64,000 bases of DNA from Ignelater luminosus (Eukaryota > Arthropoda > Insecta > Coleoptera > Elateridae), in assembly GCA_011009095.1 (NCBI GenBank), contig VTPC01090694.1, positions 94,980 to 158,979 on the forward strand, read 5' to 3'. This document shows, piece after piece, positions 10,719-21,049 of the stretch; the stretch's first letter is position 1; each line of letters starts with the position of its first letter. A program made the translations under genes and the position numbers. Under the pieces are notes generated by a model. It worked only from the letters and a program-made list of their open reading frames with translations, was not told the DNA's origin and made no database searches.

Positions 10719-12792
10719 ATGCCAGACGAGAATGAAGAAGGTGAAAGCACAGAAGAAGACAAAGAAGAAAATGCAGAAGAAATGAAGGTCAAGATGAATT
10801 TAGTCAAAGACGAGAAGAAGAAGTACGAAAAGAAGATAAACAAAGGTAAGATAAGAAGTCAGACCATAGCCCAAGAAGAAGATCAAAATAAAAAGAAAAA
10901 TACGACAAAGATGATTGGAAGGAATCAATTTAAGAGGACGAAAAGCGAAGAGGGATGACGGACCAAAAGTGTCTATGCAAAAAATAGGTCACCAGACTGA
11001 AGATACAAAGTTTGTACTGACATTCAGAGGTATTGAAGATACAATGCGCGTTTTCGAGGGCGACGATGATTACCCAATTGAAAATTAAATCACCGAATTT
11101 AAAAAGAGCGCCCTCTTGATGGGTTGGAATGAAAAATGAAAGTTGATTTTTAGGAAAAGACTACTCAAGGGCACTCCTAAATTATTTATTCTATCAGAAA
11201 GAGGTATAGCCTCGTGGAAGGCTCTTAAGAAGAAGCTGAAGAAAGAATTCTCTACCAGTGCCGACCTTCACCGACAAATGACACAAAGAAAAATGCGTAA
11301 AAACGAGACGATTAAAGAGTACTATTTTAGAATGAAGAAGTTAGCTAGTAAAGAAAACATAGAAGACGAAGCACTCTTTCAGTATATAATCGATGAAATC
11401 AAAGATGAAGTTAGTGATAAAGTTTTATTGTACGGGGCTAGAAATAGTCGGGAATTTAAAGAAGAACTTAGGCTATACGATAGTATTAGGAGGGCACCAA
11501 AAATTAAAAGTTTCAAACGTTCGTACGAAAATAACCGAAAGCATGACCTACGGGTAGAATCCAGAAGCGAAGAAAAATCAGAAAATATTGATGCGAAACG
11601 GTGCTTTAATTGTGAAAAAAAAGGGACACATATCTGGCGAATGTCAAACCGAAATGAAATGTCTTAATTGTAATAAATTTGGACATAAAGCAGCAGAATG
11701 TCCTGAGAAAAATGTACAGGCATCATCCACCTCAAAATCACAAAGGGTGAAGAGAATAAAACTTTGTAATAAAAATGATGCAAGTTACGATAAGTCTGCT
11801 CAAAGCGAAACTGGAAAGATCGAAACAAGTGAGACAGATTAATCTGAACTGATGCCTAAAGTTCAAAAAATAAGAACTGGAGAAAACAAAGATGAATACT
11901 ACAAATTGTGGAAGTAGATGAAAAATATGTTACGGCATTTATTGATTTAAGAAGCGACGTGGTTACTATGAGAGAAGGTGTTGCCCAAGAGATGAGCCTA
12001 AACTGTATGCCATGTAAACTTACTCTACAATGATTTGGGCAAGGAAGATGCGAAGCTATGGGTAAGCGAACATTGATAATAGTCTTAGTAGACATAAAGA
12101 TTGAAGTGGAAGTGTCAATCGTGCCAAAAGAAGCGCAAGAGGATGCAATGATTATTGGTCGAAGTGTGTTGGAGCAACGGTGTGCGTGTAATAAAAGAAG
12201 CTGACCAGTTAGTTATTGACAGGGTTCAGAAGATAGAACAAGTTGAAAATATTCAAGAAGAAGATGTTAGCGTTGGAAAGAAGTTGAAAGAAGGGGAAGA
12301 AAAGGAGTTGATTCAATTGATGAATGATTATCAAGAGGTTTTTCCCAGCAAGATTTGCAGTTACCAGAGGATTTAGAGGAAATGAGGCAAGAAACACTCC
12401 GAAAAATTCAAAAACAGCAGCAGGACAAGGTGATATTTGATCAGAAAAGAAAGTCGCCAACTAAATATCACGAGGGAGACCTAGTAATGACTCGACGAGA
12501 CGAAAATTAGCGGCGACCGGAATCTCAAGAAAGCTGCTACCACGTTTCAAAGGGCCTTATATGGTGGGAAGAGTCCTAGGCAACCATCGTTATGAACTAT
12601 GAAACAGTCCGGAGGCAGAGCGCACTCAAAGGTCTTTCCAATCTGTGTACTCTTCAGATAGATTGAAACGATGGTGTCGTCCCAAGGAAGAAGACACTTC
12701 AAACGAAGAGTCAGAAAATGAAGATGCAGTGGAGAGTTCCGAACTGAGGACGAGGACGTCTTCTAGGGTAGCAAGGTCGAGTGTGATAATTT
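10719..12792 (+). pseudogene. Gypsy-type LTR retrotransposon, gag-protease-integrase tail, internally deleted
   Basis: The pieces lie in order on the plus strand. There is an acidic Lys/Glu-rich leader frame (10719-10958), then a Gag core (about 10995-11667, with internal stops). Two CCHC knuckles follow at about 11605-11705, the first split by a +1 frameshift in a run of A and the second intact as C-x2-C-x4-H-x4-C. A retropepsin-like region follows (about 11890-12180), where the active-site D-T/S-G is replaced by D-L-R-S but the later I-I-G-R-S-x-L-E motif remains. Next is a linker ending in Y-Q-E-V-F-P (about 12345). Sequence then jumps at about 12360 directly to the C-terminal integrase region (Y-H-E-G-D-L-V and G-P-Y-M-V motifs, about 12460-12580). 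Reverse transcriptase, RNase H and the integrase core are gone. LTRs were not identified. Confidence 0.75.
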
Positions 12793-12931
12793 GAACACAA
12801 ACGTAAAAAATAAGAAAAAGTAAAAACAAAGGACACGCAGAGAGTACATTAGAAGACTCGAGAAGACTGGCTGTTCTTAAGTTACCTTCTTTTAAGTTGA
12901 AGTTGTTATGTACTTTGTTTTTGTTCAATTA

Positions 12932-13081
12932 TCCTGTGTTTGGTAACGACTCTGACAGCTGTTTTTGCTTGAAATCATCTCTTGTTCTTGTCACTCAAAT
13001 CTGAATTTTTATTTGAATGACAAGAACAAGAGATGATTCCAAGTAAAAATAGTTGTCAGATGTACCTTACCAAACGCAGGG
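12932..13081. mobile_element. Palindromic MITE, copy 1 (TA-flanked)
   Basis: An almost perfect 150-bp hairpin. The left arm (CCTGTGTTTGGTAA, then ATCTCTTGTTCTTGTCA) is mirrored by the right arm (TGACAAGAACAAGAGAT, then TTACCAAACGCAGG). The two arms meet in a short AT centre, and TA lies on both sides. A second copy lies at 25210-25349 in the opposite orientation. The TA target and the foldback shape fit a non-autonomous Tc1/mariner-type element. Confidence 0.75.
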
Positions 13082-14864
13082 TAAATTATCTAGTTAAGAG
13101 TTTAGTGTGAGTGTTTTTTTATACTACAGTACTTTTTATCACAATCAACTAACTTTGATAAGTGGTGTGCTTTTTAAAGGAGAATATCACACTTATCCTG
13201 AAATCACACTTCCGCAAATTTATCTTACTTGGATTCTAAGTAGAATTCTGAATGCAATACACCAGTTTTTTTTAATTTTTATTTCCATAGTTGCTAAAAA
13301 TTCAATTTTTTATTTCTTAATCTAGAAGTCTAAAATTTTGCCCAAAACTGTTTAGAATTAATCAAGTAATTGTAGAAAAATCAAAATTCAAATTAAATTT
13401 GTTTTACAAGAACGTGACGACAATCTAAACTTTGAAGGGCTTTTTTCAAATGGCATTCAATAAAGAATCGTCTGCAGATTTAACTAATTCATTCAGTGGC
13501 TCTTAATAGTAAAATGAAAAGGTAGTTGCTTGATTGTCGTGTGACTGAAGCTCTAATTGATTAAATTGCATTCTTATTCTCACGACGCTGATTTATGTAT
13601 GTATAGTAAATGTCATTTGACATTGACTTTTCAGATTTCTAATATAAAATGTCAGATTTATTGAATTTCTACAGTATTTTAAAATATTCATCGCTCATTT
13701 AATTGACTTTGTACATATTTTTTTAATTTCCAAGAGTCCAATAGTGTGACGTGTTTGTTCATCCTGTATAATTTTATTTCCTTTTAGTATGAATTGTTTC
13801 AGAATAACACGGCTGTCAACAGAACTGTTCTCTTGTAATTAGTTAATTTAATATTGTAACACAAACCAAAGTAGTAAATTGTTAATTATTATTAGCAACC
13901 AATAACTAGTTCAGCTGCTCAAAAATTATCTCAATTATGAAGAAAAGTAGGAACATTTTTAAAAAGTACTAATGCTTTGAAGTTTGTATACAGCACACAC
14001 AGCCAACTATATTTCAGAAGTAATCAGTCTGTCCAGCACAGTGTCCCACTTAGACCACGTAATAATTTCATCTTGCTGTAATAATTTCTTTTAAGCAATC
14101 TGCAATTTGCACTCGTAAAAAAGCAGGGTTAAGTTATGCAATGATCTTGCAAAAGTCAGTGTAACTGTTTATATGGAAGTCATGACATTTTGATGAGATG
14201 CAAGAAATTTATTTAATTAATTAATGAAGTACAACAATAATATAGAGAATAATAAAATATATATGCAATAAATATTTACAGCTTGAAATATGATTTATTA
14301 TACCTACTACAGACACCTCTGAAGAATTGCAGTTAAGCTCGTTTTCATCACCTTTGCCTGTCAAATAAATTGTGTTATTAAAAAGCACAACAACCAAATA
14401 AAAAAAATAAAGAAAAATACACACAGACATTACAGACACTTAGCAAAAATGTTTGCGTTAGTTCGCTAATAATAATTAACGAAAAAAAAACAAAACCGCA
14501 AACTATTATTTTTATATTTCACAAATTTCTTTCTTAAATACAGTCGTATAACAGACCTATTTGAATAGAATTATTCTAGAACAACGTATGTACAACATTT
14601 GGTTTATACTAGTACAAGTACATTTAATACAAAAATTTCTTTTCTTATACACACGATAAGCAAATCGGACTTGTCTTTTTTCTTCTAGCAATGTAATAAA
14701 TTAGCTATATTATTCTTAAGAAAAAAAGAACAAACCGAATACTATTATATATTACAATTTTTGTTATAGTTAAGCATTCTTACATGCTTCAAACTGAACA
14801 TTATCACTGTTTAAAATAGAACGCGAATAAGGTACTAATTTAAACTAGATGTTCATACAAATTC
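13082..14864. other. AT-rich intergenic DNA downstream of TIM23
   Basis: Nothing coding was seen. The part nearest 14864 should be the TIM23 3' UTR (minus strand). I could not fix its poly(A) site. Confidence 0.5.
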
Positions 14865-15650
14865 TTACGCTGGATTATAGTGACGAATGTTTCCCAATCT
14901 ATCCCGTGCATTCCACAATGCATACAAGGCAGAAACACCAAGACCTAATGCACCGCCCATCGCACATCTTCGAAGTCCCGCTAAAAACAACAATATTAAT
15001 ACACATCTTGTATATCAGTAATACAGAATACAAACCTGTTGATTTATATAAACAGCCTGTAAGAGTAGCTGCTGCTATTGTGTTGAGATCATCATCAGTA
15101 CCTCTTGTCCAGGAAAGGACAACTCCACATGCGGAATAGATTACAGCTATTGATCCTAATGTGTTTGCTGTCGCACTGCCTTTTTTCATTATGTGATTTA
15201 ACATTCTACAAGTAAAAGACAAACGCAGTTCGAACTGTAACCTTATGACAAGTCATTCTTACTGTGTTCTTCGTAATTTCCCTGTCTGTCCAGCTAAAGT
15301 TGTTGCTTTAAGTCCATTATAAAACCCGACTCCTCCACCTATCGCAGCACCGATCATACATGATCCACCTATTTGTCCGAATGCTAATTCAAATCGACCC
15401 CTTTGTTTGTTACTACCATCCAAGAATATGAATTCCGGCTGAGTAGTTGGAATGTATCCAGGATCAAAGTTTAAATACGGCGATGAGAAACCTTTATATG
15501 TACCTATTAATATAGAATATTACAATGCGCATTGCGGAGGTTGAGGTTAACTAATCACGCGAAACGTCAAAACTTACCTGGTAATCCCGATGCATTACCA
15601 CTGCTGTAATTTTGTGAATAGAAATCGCTATTATCGTTTAACGTTGACAT
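14865..15650 (-). CDS. Tim23: Mitochondrial import inner membrane translocase subunit Tim23
   Basis: Four minus-strand exons (15578-15650, 15263-15503, 15036-15205, 14865-14980) join in phase with GT-AG introns of 54-74 bp and give 199 residues. The N-terminal about 70 residues are hydrophilic (intermembrane-space presequence receptor part). The Tim17/22/23 channel domain follows, with Gly-rich membrane helices (G-Q-I-G-G-S-C-M-I-G-A-A-I-G-G-G at about residue 75), the matrix-side R-T-Q-M-L-N-H segment, and W-T-R-G-x-D-D-D-L-N before the third helix. Length and order match known Tim23. It forms the TIM23 channel that passes presequence proteins into or across the inner membrane. It shares a 182-bp divergent promoter with MZT2. 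The long frames on the plus strand here are shadows. Confidence 0.95.
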
Positions 15651-15832
15651 TTCACTTAATTTTATGTGGATTAATTAAATTGTAAAACTAATTCTTGTTG
15701 AAATGACAGAATCGAAGGTCGGAAGAGTTGGGGGGCAAAAGTTCGCCAATCACCAGATTCTACTACCAACTGTTTTTTAAAAATCTCTAGAGGTTAGTAA
15801 CTAAATTTTTGCTCGTTTACAAATTTACAATA
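15651..15832. promoter_or_regulatory. Shared divergent promoter of Tim23 and MZT2
   Basis: Only 182 bp separate the two start codons, which face away from each other, so both promoters and 5' UTRs must lie here. It contains a CCAAT word (15746-15750) and a G-run (ttggggggc). No TATA box is evident. This is typical of a housekeeping bidirectional promoter, although co-regulation is inference. Confidence 0.65.
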
Positions 15833-16303
15833 ATGACCAACCGCAATGAGCATTCTGTCGATAAAAAAACTTATGAAAATTTGCAACCGTATCAAAACGA
15901 ACTCTTTCAATTAACAGAACTTGCTGGCATTAATATCAATCCTCTTTTTATATGGTGAGTTTTTAAATTTAATTTTTTAAATCGTTATTGATGCTTGTAA
16001 CCTTGATGGGATATAAATAATCAGCGCATCTCAAACAATGTTATTGTCTAATTTCTGAATTTTCTTTGATTATTATTATTATTATTTATAGTTATTATAA
16101 TTGTGTTACTATTTTATTAGCTAATTAACTAATAAGCAATTAACCAATAATTAAATAAATCATTTTGTTGCAGGGTCTTCATACAACTTTTGAACATGAA
16201 AATTTCACCAGAGATCGTCTATAAACTCCTAAAACTGATTAGAAAATCCGCTATTAAAAGCACAAGACCAAGAAAAACGACAAGTAGAGGAAAACTGAAT
16301 TAA
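15833..16303 (+). CDS. MZT2: Mitotic-spindle organizing protein 2 (MOZART2-like)
   Basis: Two exons (15833-15954 and 16174-16303, GT-AG intron of 219 bp, phase 2 at a Trp codon) give 83 residues. Residues about 23-64 carry the family core: E-L-F-Q-L-T-E-L-A-G, then I-x-I-N-P near the middle, then a helix with L-L-N-M-K-I-S-P and Y-K-L-L-K-L-I. The tail is Arg/Lys/Ser-rich. MZT2 proteins bind the N-terminal parts of gamma-tubulin complex proteins and sit at centrosomes and spindle poles. The short length fits an MZT2 core without the long tail of vertebrate copies. The match is by motif and helix pattern. It is too short for ordinary ORF calling. Confidence 0.8.
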
Positions 16304-16409
16304 ATATTTATTTGGTTATACATATAGATACTGATTATTTTATACTTATAAAATGTTTTAAGATATTTTTTTTTAATGAGATTTTCTACTTTATTTTTAA
16401 ATGTTTATC

Positions 16410-16415
16410 AATAAA
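16410..16415 (+). terminator. Poly(A) signal of MZT2
   Basis: AATAAA lies 107 bp after the MZT2 stop codon and before the inverted-repeat element that starts at 16446. Confidence 0.5.
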
Positions 16416-16445
16416 TCATTATTTATGGAGTGTTCTTAATTTTAT

Positions 16446-17575
16446 ACGAACGGCTAATTACAGCAGGGGCACTTTTTAAGCCTCTCGAGTATATGCAACT
16501 GCATGTAAACTTCAGCTTTCTGTCAAGTATAGACCTACCATCTCTACTACTATCATTATAGGTATAATGTAATACAATAAATTATTATTAATAATCTAGT
16601 ATATCATGCTGTTATTAGACGTGATCGTGGGTTTGTTTTCGTTTTCCGTGATTTTACGTTTGACTTTGATCATGTACACTAGTTGTTTATTTTGTGGAAA
16701 AAAGGACGTGTGTAAACTATGTCTTATATTATTGCCTTTTATTATCATTAATACGATTACATGTGCTATAAAATTGCACATCTTCTTGGTGAAATCTAGC
16801 CAAATCCAATTCCATTTAACCAAGAGAACATGTAAAATAATAGAATAATAAATTAATTTAATTTGATTAATGAAAGCTAAAACTGTAGATTATTAGGGAG
16901 GTATGTTATAGAGTTAAAGAATAATTTTTATTGATTTTATAATAATGAACGGTTTAACCATTATTGCTTAAAAGAATCTAAATTTAGTTTTTGTATTCAG
17001 ACGAATGGGATTGTAAAACTTGACTGCATTATATCTAAAACTTCTTTGAAATAAGTAGGTAGGTGATAGGGAATTGTAAGGATGCGCCTATATCTGGTAT
17101 TCAACGAATGAACTTGTTCTCTAGGCATTAATTCAGAATTAAGAAATGTATAAAAAGATTTAAATGTACTATTAAGAGAATATATGAATTATCCTAATTG
17201 ATAGTTCCAACGATTTTCTATGTTTAGCCAAACAAGTTCATTAATTTTTAGTGCAAGTATGATCCTAACAATTTAAATTACATATAAATCAACAACACCA
17301 GTTTTGTACGTTTTGAATACAATACTTGTCACTAGCATGAAGACGTAATAAACAATTTTTTTAATTTTTTATTTAATGTAGAAATAACTAATTTAAGAAT
17401 GGTTTTAATACGAGCACATTACATAGACATTGCATATTTAGAATTTAAAATATTTATAAGTAGGTAAATGTCGCAGATATATAAAGGAACGCGATGCATT
17501 CTGCAACTACTGCTTGCTGGGTTGCATATATACAAGGGGGTTAAAAAGTGCTCCTGCTGTAAATAGCCGTTCGTG
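16446..17575. mobile_element. 1.13-kb terminal-inverted-repeat element
   Basis: The left end (acgaacggctaattacagca, then ggggcactttttaa and a TATATGCAAC word) is matched inverted at the right end (rc: cacgaacggctatttacagc, then aggagcactttttaa and a TATATGCAAC word). The similarity covers about 55 bp. The word ATTTTAT flanks both ends (16439-16445 and 17576-17582) as a 7-bp target-site duplication. The interior has no transposase-like frame. The overlapping frames at 16596-16848 are hydrophobic AT-sequence noise. It is a non-autonomous DNA element lying between MZT2 and the FOP gene, ending 215 bp before the FOP start codon. Confidence 0.75.
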
Positions 17576-17790
17576 ATTTTATTGATAATAAAATGGTTTA
17601 GAACTGCTGAGTATTGTGTTTGTTTTGACACCTTTAGTGTCGAGAAGTTGAGGTTATATTTTATTTAAAGAGTAGTTTCGTAATAATATTTTTCGATTAG
17701 TTTATAATATTTAGAGTAAATATTTAAATTTCTCGTAATTATTTCATTTATATAACAATACGTAGAGGTTTGGTTATAATTAATGTGACA

Positions 17791-19380
17791 ATGTCGACTG
17801 AAGAAGACTTTGAATTAAGGGATGTGGTTGCTCAAACATTAGAAACGAATGGTTGTTTACCTAAAATAAGGGCAAGTATTGTTGTTACTATTGATAATTA
17901 ACATAAACAGTTTAACCTTTATAGGCAGAACTACGTGCTAGCATATTTTTAGCCCTAGACGAAGATGAAGACGTAAGTTGAATTATAAGACTATTCTCTA
18001 TTTGTGAATTATATTTAAAAATTCCAGGTACAGAAGCAAGAACCTCTTCTCAATAAGAAAGTCAAAGCACAACTTGATACTCAGGAAGGTCGAACTATGT
18101 TTTGTATAGTTAGGGAATTTCTTGAATTTTTCAATTTGGATTATACCATTTCTGTGTACGAACCAGAATCATATTTAGGTACAAACTATCAATATGAAGG
18201 TCGTTCGAAAATTATTGAAGACTTAGGAATTACTCAATTGAAAGATAATACAACTACTCCTTTATTGCTTCAATTAATACAAATAGCTCAAGTAAAAAAT
18301 GTAGCTCAAACGAAAAATATTGATATTAATTTAAGTAAGATTCATAATGAAGGTTACTGTATTGCTGAGAATGAATTTACAAATAGTAGTACTAGAAATA
18401 AATCAAAAACCGAAATAAAAGATAAAAGTACGTCAGTTTCTGAGGACTTAGAGCATTCGTTAAATTCAGGAAACAGTAAGCAAAGTTCCATCAATGGAAT
18501 CTTAGATCCAATTCATACAAATTTAAATGAAACTTTTAATGTGAGTTCTCCTAGTATTAATCATAGTGAAAACCAGACAGATCAAAACACTAAACTTAAA
18601 TCGCCAGTAGAAATAATCTTGATGGATTCGACAAAAAGTATGAATGAAGAGAAAGATGATACGTATGATGGAACTAGTTCAATTGCTGAAGATAGTGTAA
18701 GGGATGTTCCCTCTGGAGATTTAGATAAAAGTGTTCAAAATAGTCCATCAGAAACTGAATTTTCACCTCCAATTTTAAAAGATAGTAAGTCACATTCGAA
18801 ATTTGATACGTCCTTCGATAAATTAAAACTCTCCCCTCAAAAAACCGAAAAGATTAAAGCAAAAAGTAGTTTAAGTTCGTTAGCCGATCTTCCACCATTG
18901 CAGCTAAATAAATCACGCAACGATACTGTGTTGTTACCGTCCCTCTATAGTAAAGAATTTAAAGAAAAAACCAGCAATCAAAATTTAAAAGAGTTAGATA
19001 AGTTTTTTGATGTAGATGTAGATTCTTTAGATAATTATGAAGAAGATTTTATGTCCGAAAGCGAACTGAACTTGAATAATAAAAGTACAGATAACTTGAA
19101 AAATAGTTTACTAGAAGAACTGCAATCGTCAAGTATTACAGATTCAAATAAGAATATTTCATTTAAAAACGTTAGCTACTCAGGAAAATGCTTAAATATG
19201 CAAAATAATCAAAATGTTGATTTCGATAATCAAAGTACGGATAAAAATAAGACTGAAGAGTTAAGTCCCAAGAATACCAATGGTATTAAAGGTAATGATA
19301 ATAGCGGGACAAATAGCATAGCTAGTGATGAAACAAATTTAAATGTCGATGATATATTGAATTCTCCTACCTCGAATTGA
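17791..19380 (+). CDS. CEP43: FOP/CEP43 (FGFR1OP) homologue, centrosomal LisH protein
   Basis: Three exons (17791-17871, 17925-17972, 18028-19380) join in phase 0 and give 493 residues. Residues 1-43 match the FOP N-terminus in order (E-L-R-D-V-V-A-Q-T-L-E, then K-I-R-A-E-L-R-A-S-I-F-L-A-L). A TOF/LisH dimerisation region follows at about residues 62-100 (E-G-R-T-M-F-C-I-V-R-E-F-L-E-F-F-N-L-D-Y). The remaining about 390 residues are Ser/Asn/Lys/Glu-rich and look disordered. FOP proteins sit at centrioles and centriolar satellites and help ciliogenesis and microtubule anchoring. Intron 1 (53 bp) has a GC donor (AGG/GCAAGT). Intron 2 (55 bp) is GT-AG. The ATG at 17783 is followed at once by a stop, which supports the start at 17791. 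The single-exon tail is longer than in vertebrate FOP. Confidence 0.88.
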
Positions 19381-20689
19381 TTTTGCTCAATGGAAAATTT
19401 ATTGAAAGAAATTTAAATGCTCAGGTTTGAACTAATTATTAAAGAAGGAAAAATAATTTTTTAATAAGAATGTTTAAAATCAAATTTGTTTTAATGTGTG
19501 TACTTAATTGTTTTTGATTTTTCTTTTTTTTTGTTTACATTAAAATAACTAAAACGTTGTTTTATTTATTATTCGTTTATATACAGAGTTATTCACTAAA
19601 AGACCAAATTAGAAGGAATTGAGAATTAAGCTTGTGTTTCCTTCTGGATGATTTATGTCTTGTTCATTTATCACTTTAAAGTTGCAAGAAGAGAAGTTAA
19701 TTAGAAGAAAGGCATGTTTAACTAGCATTTTGTTGGCTATAAATGCTTTTATCAAATTAATTTTGTGAGTAACTCTGTAAATAAAATGAAGTTCTCCGTT
19801 TCTTTTAGGCTCGCTCTTGTAATTTAGTTTGCTTTAACTTTCTCCTGAACTGACCTATAGAATTATAGCATCGAAACATTGGTATTCAATAGAGTGTTAT
19901 TATTCGATATCATTTGCATCTCAGAAATGTTAAAAGACAATTTAGTTTACTAAGAATCAAATTTGTCGGAACAATTCTATTTATTTTTTAATTATAACGT
20001 CCACATCCAAAATAGTAAGTTTATTCAACTATGGGTGTAAGATGGTAAAATCTACTTTTAATTTATTTAATTTCGTTTATTTATATATCAGTAGAATGTT
20101 ATCGTAAATTGTTCCTTCAAAAGCTTTCAGCGTTAATCTCTCTTACTAAGTTTCTCACTTTACAGTTTCAGTATTGCAACATGTACAATTTAAATATATT
20201 TATTCTGTTAAATCCTACATAATAATCCATAGCTTAATAATTTCCATAATACAAACATGACAGTTAATACATTCCGCTTCTTGTACTTAATAAGCAAATA
20301 GTCATTCGTCAACTCACACTCACATAACACAAAAACAGATATTCCTTCCATATGTACTTAATTATTAATTAATTGTTTAAGTGCCTTTTTAAAACGTATT
20401 ATTAATTTTAAGTTTTTAACAATTAAATGTTTCTGTGAATTCAAACGTGTTTTACTTTTCCTTATTACTTTTGCAATATACAAGCTTTTTCGGAAGCACA
20501 AAAATGTGCAGTTGTGAAAAACTTGCCTTTAGAAATAAAAAAAAGTTAACAACTTTAAGAAACTCTGATGAGATATCACAAAAATAAATCTATACATAGT
20601 TGAAGTCAATATTCAACAAGGACCGGTCATGCTTTTGATTTATTAAGTTAGAAGCGCGGATTACATCTTAGTATATTAGAAACCACATA
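19381..20689. other. FOP 3' UTR and AT-rich intergenic DNA
   Basis: No gene was recognised. The proximal few hundred bases are probably FOP 3' UTR (an AATAAA lies near 19780). Confidence 0.5.
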
Positions 20690-21049
20690 CAGGGTGGCCT
20701 AACGCAAACGAAACAGACTGAATAACTCCTACAAAAATAATTATTCAAGAAAACACAAAAAACAGGTTGATTAGTATTGGGAAGGGGGACATTTTTTGAC
20801 GTACAATTCAAACTCTAAACTTCAACCTCCTGGGGGAGGGGGGGACGTCAACCCTCAAAAATTTCTAATGGGAAGGGAATTCAAGTGGCACATCTTTAGA
20901 AAGGCGTTTCAATTCTCCATATTGCCCCATTTGGATTTTTAAATTCGATCGATTTGTTTGGAAGATACAGGGTGACATTAAATTAAAATAACATTTGTTC
21001 TCATTTTGTTTAATTTGACAATTACAAACTGTTAACCAATAGTAAAATG

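Noticed and set aside
14849..15222. Open frames of 96 and 107 codons on both strands
   Set aside because: They are read-throughs of Tim23 exons and introns. The spliced minus-strand gene explains them.
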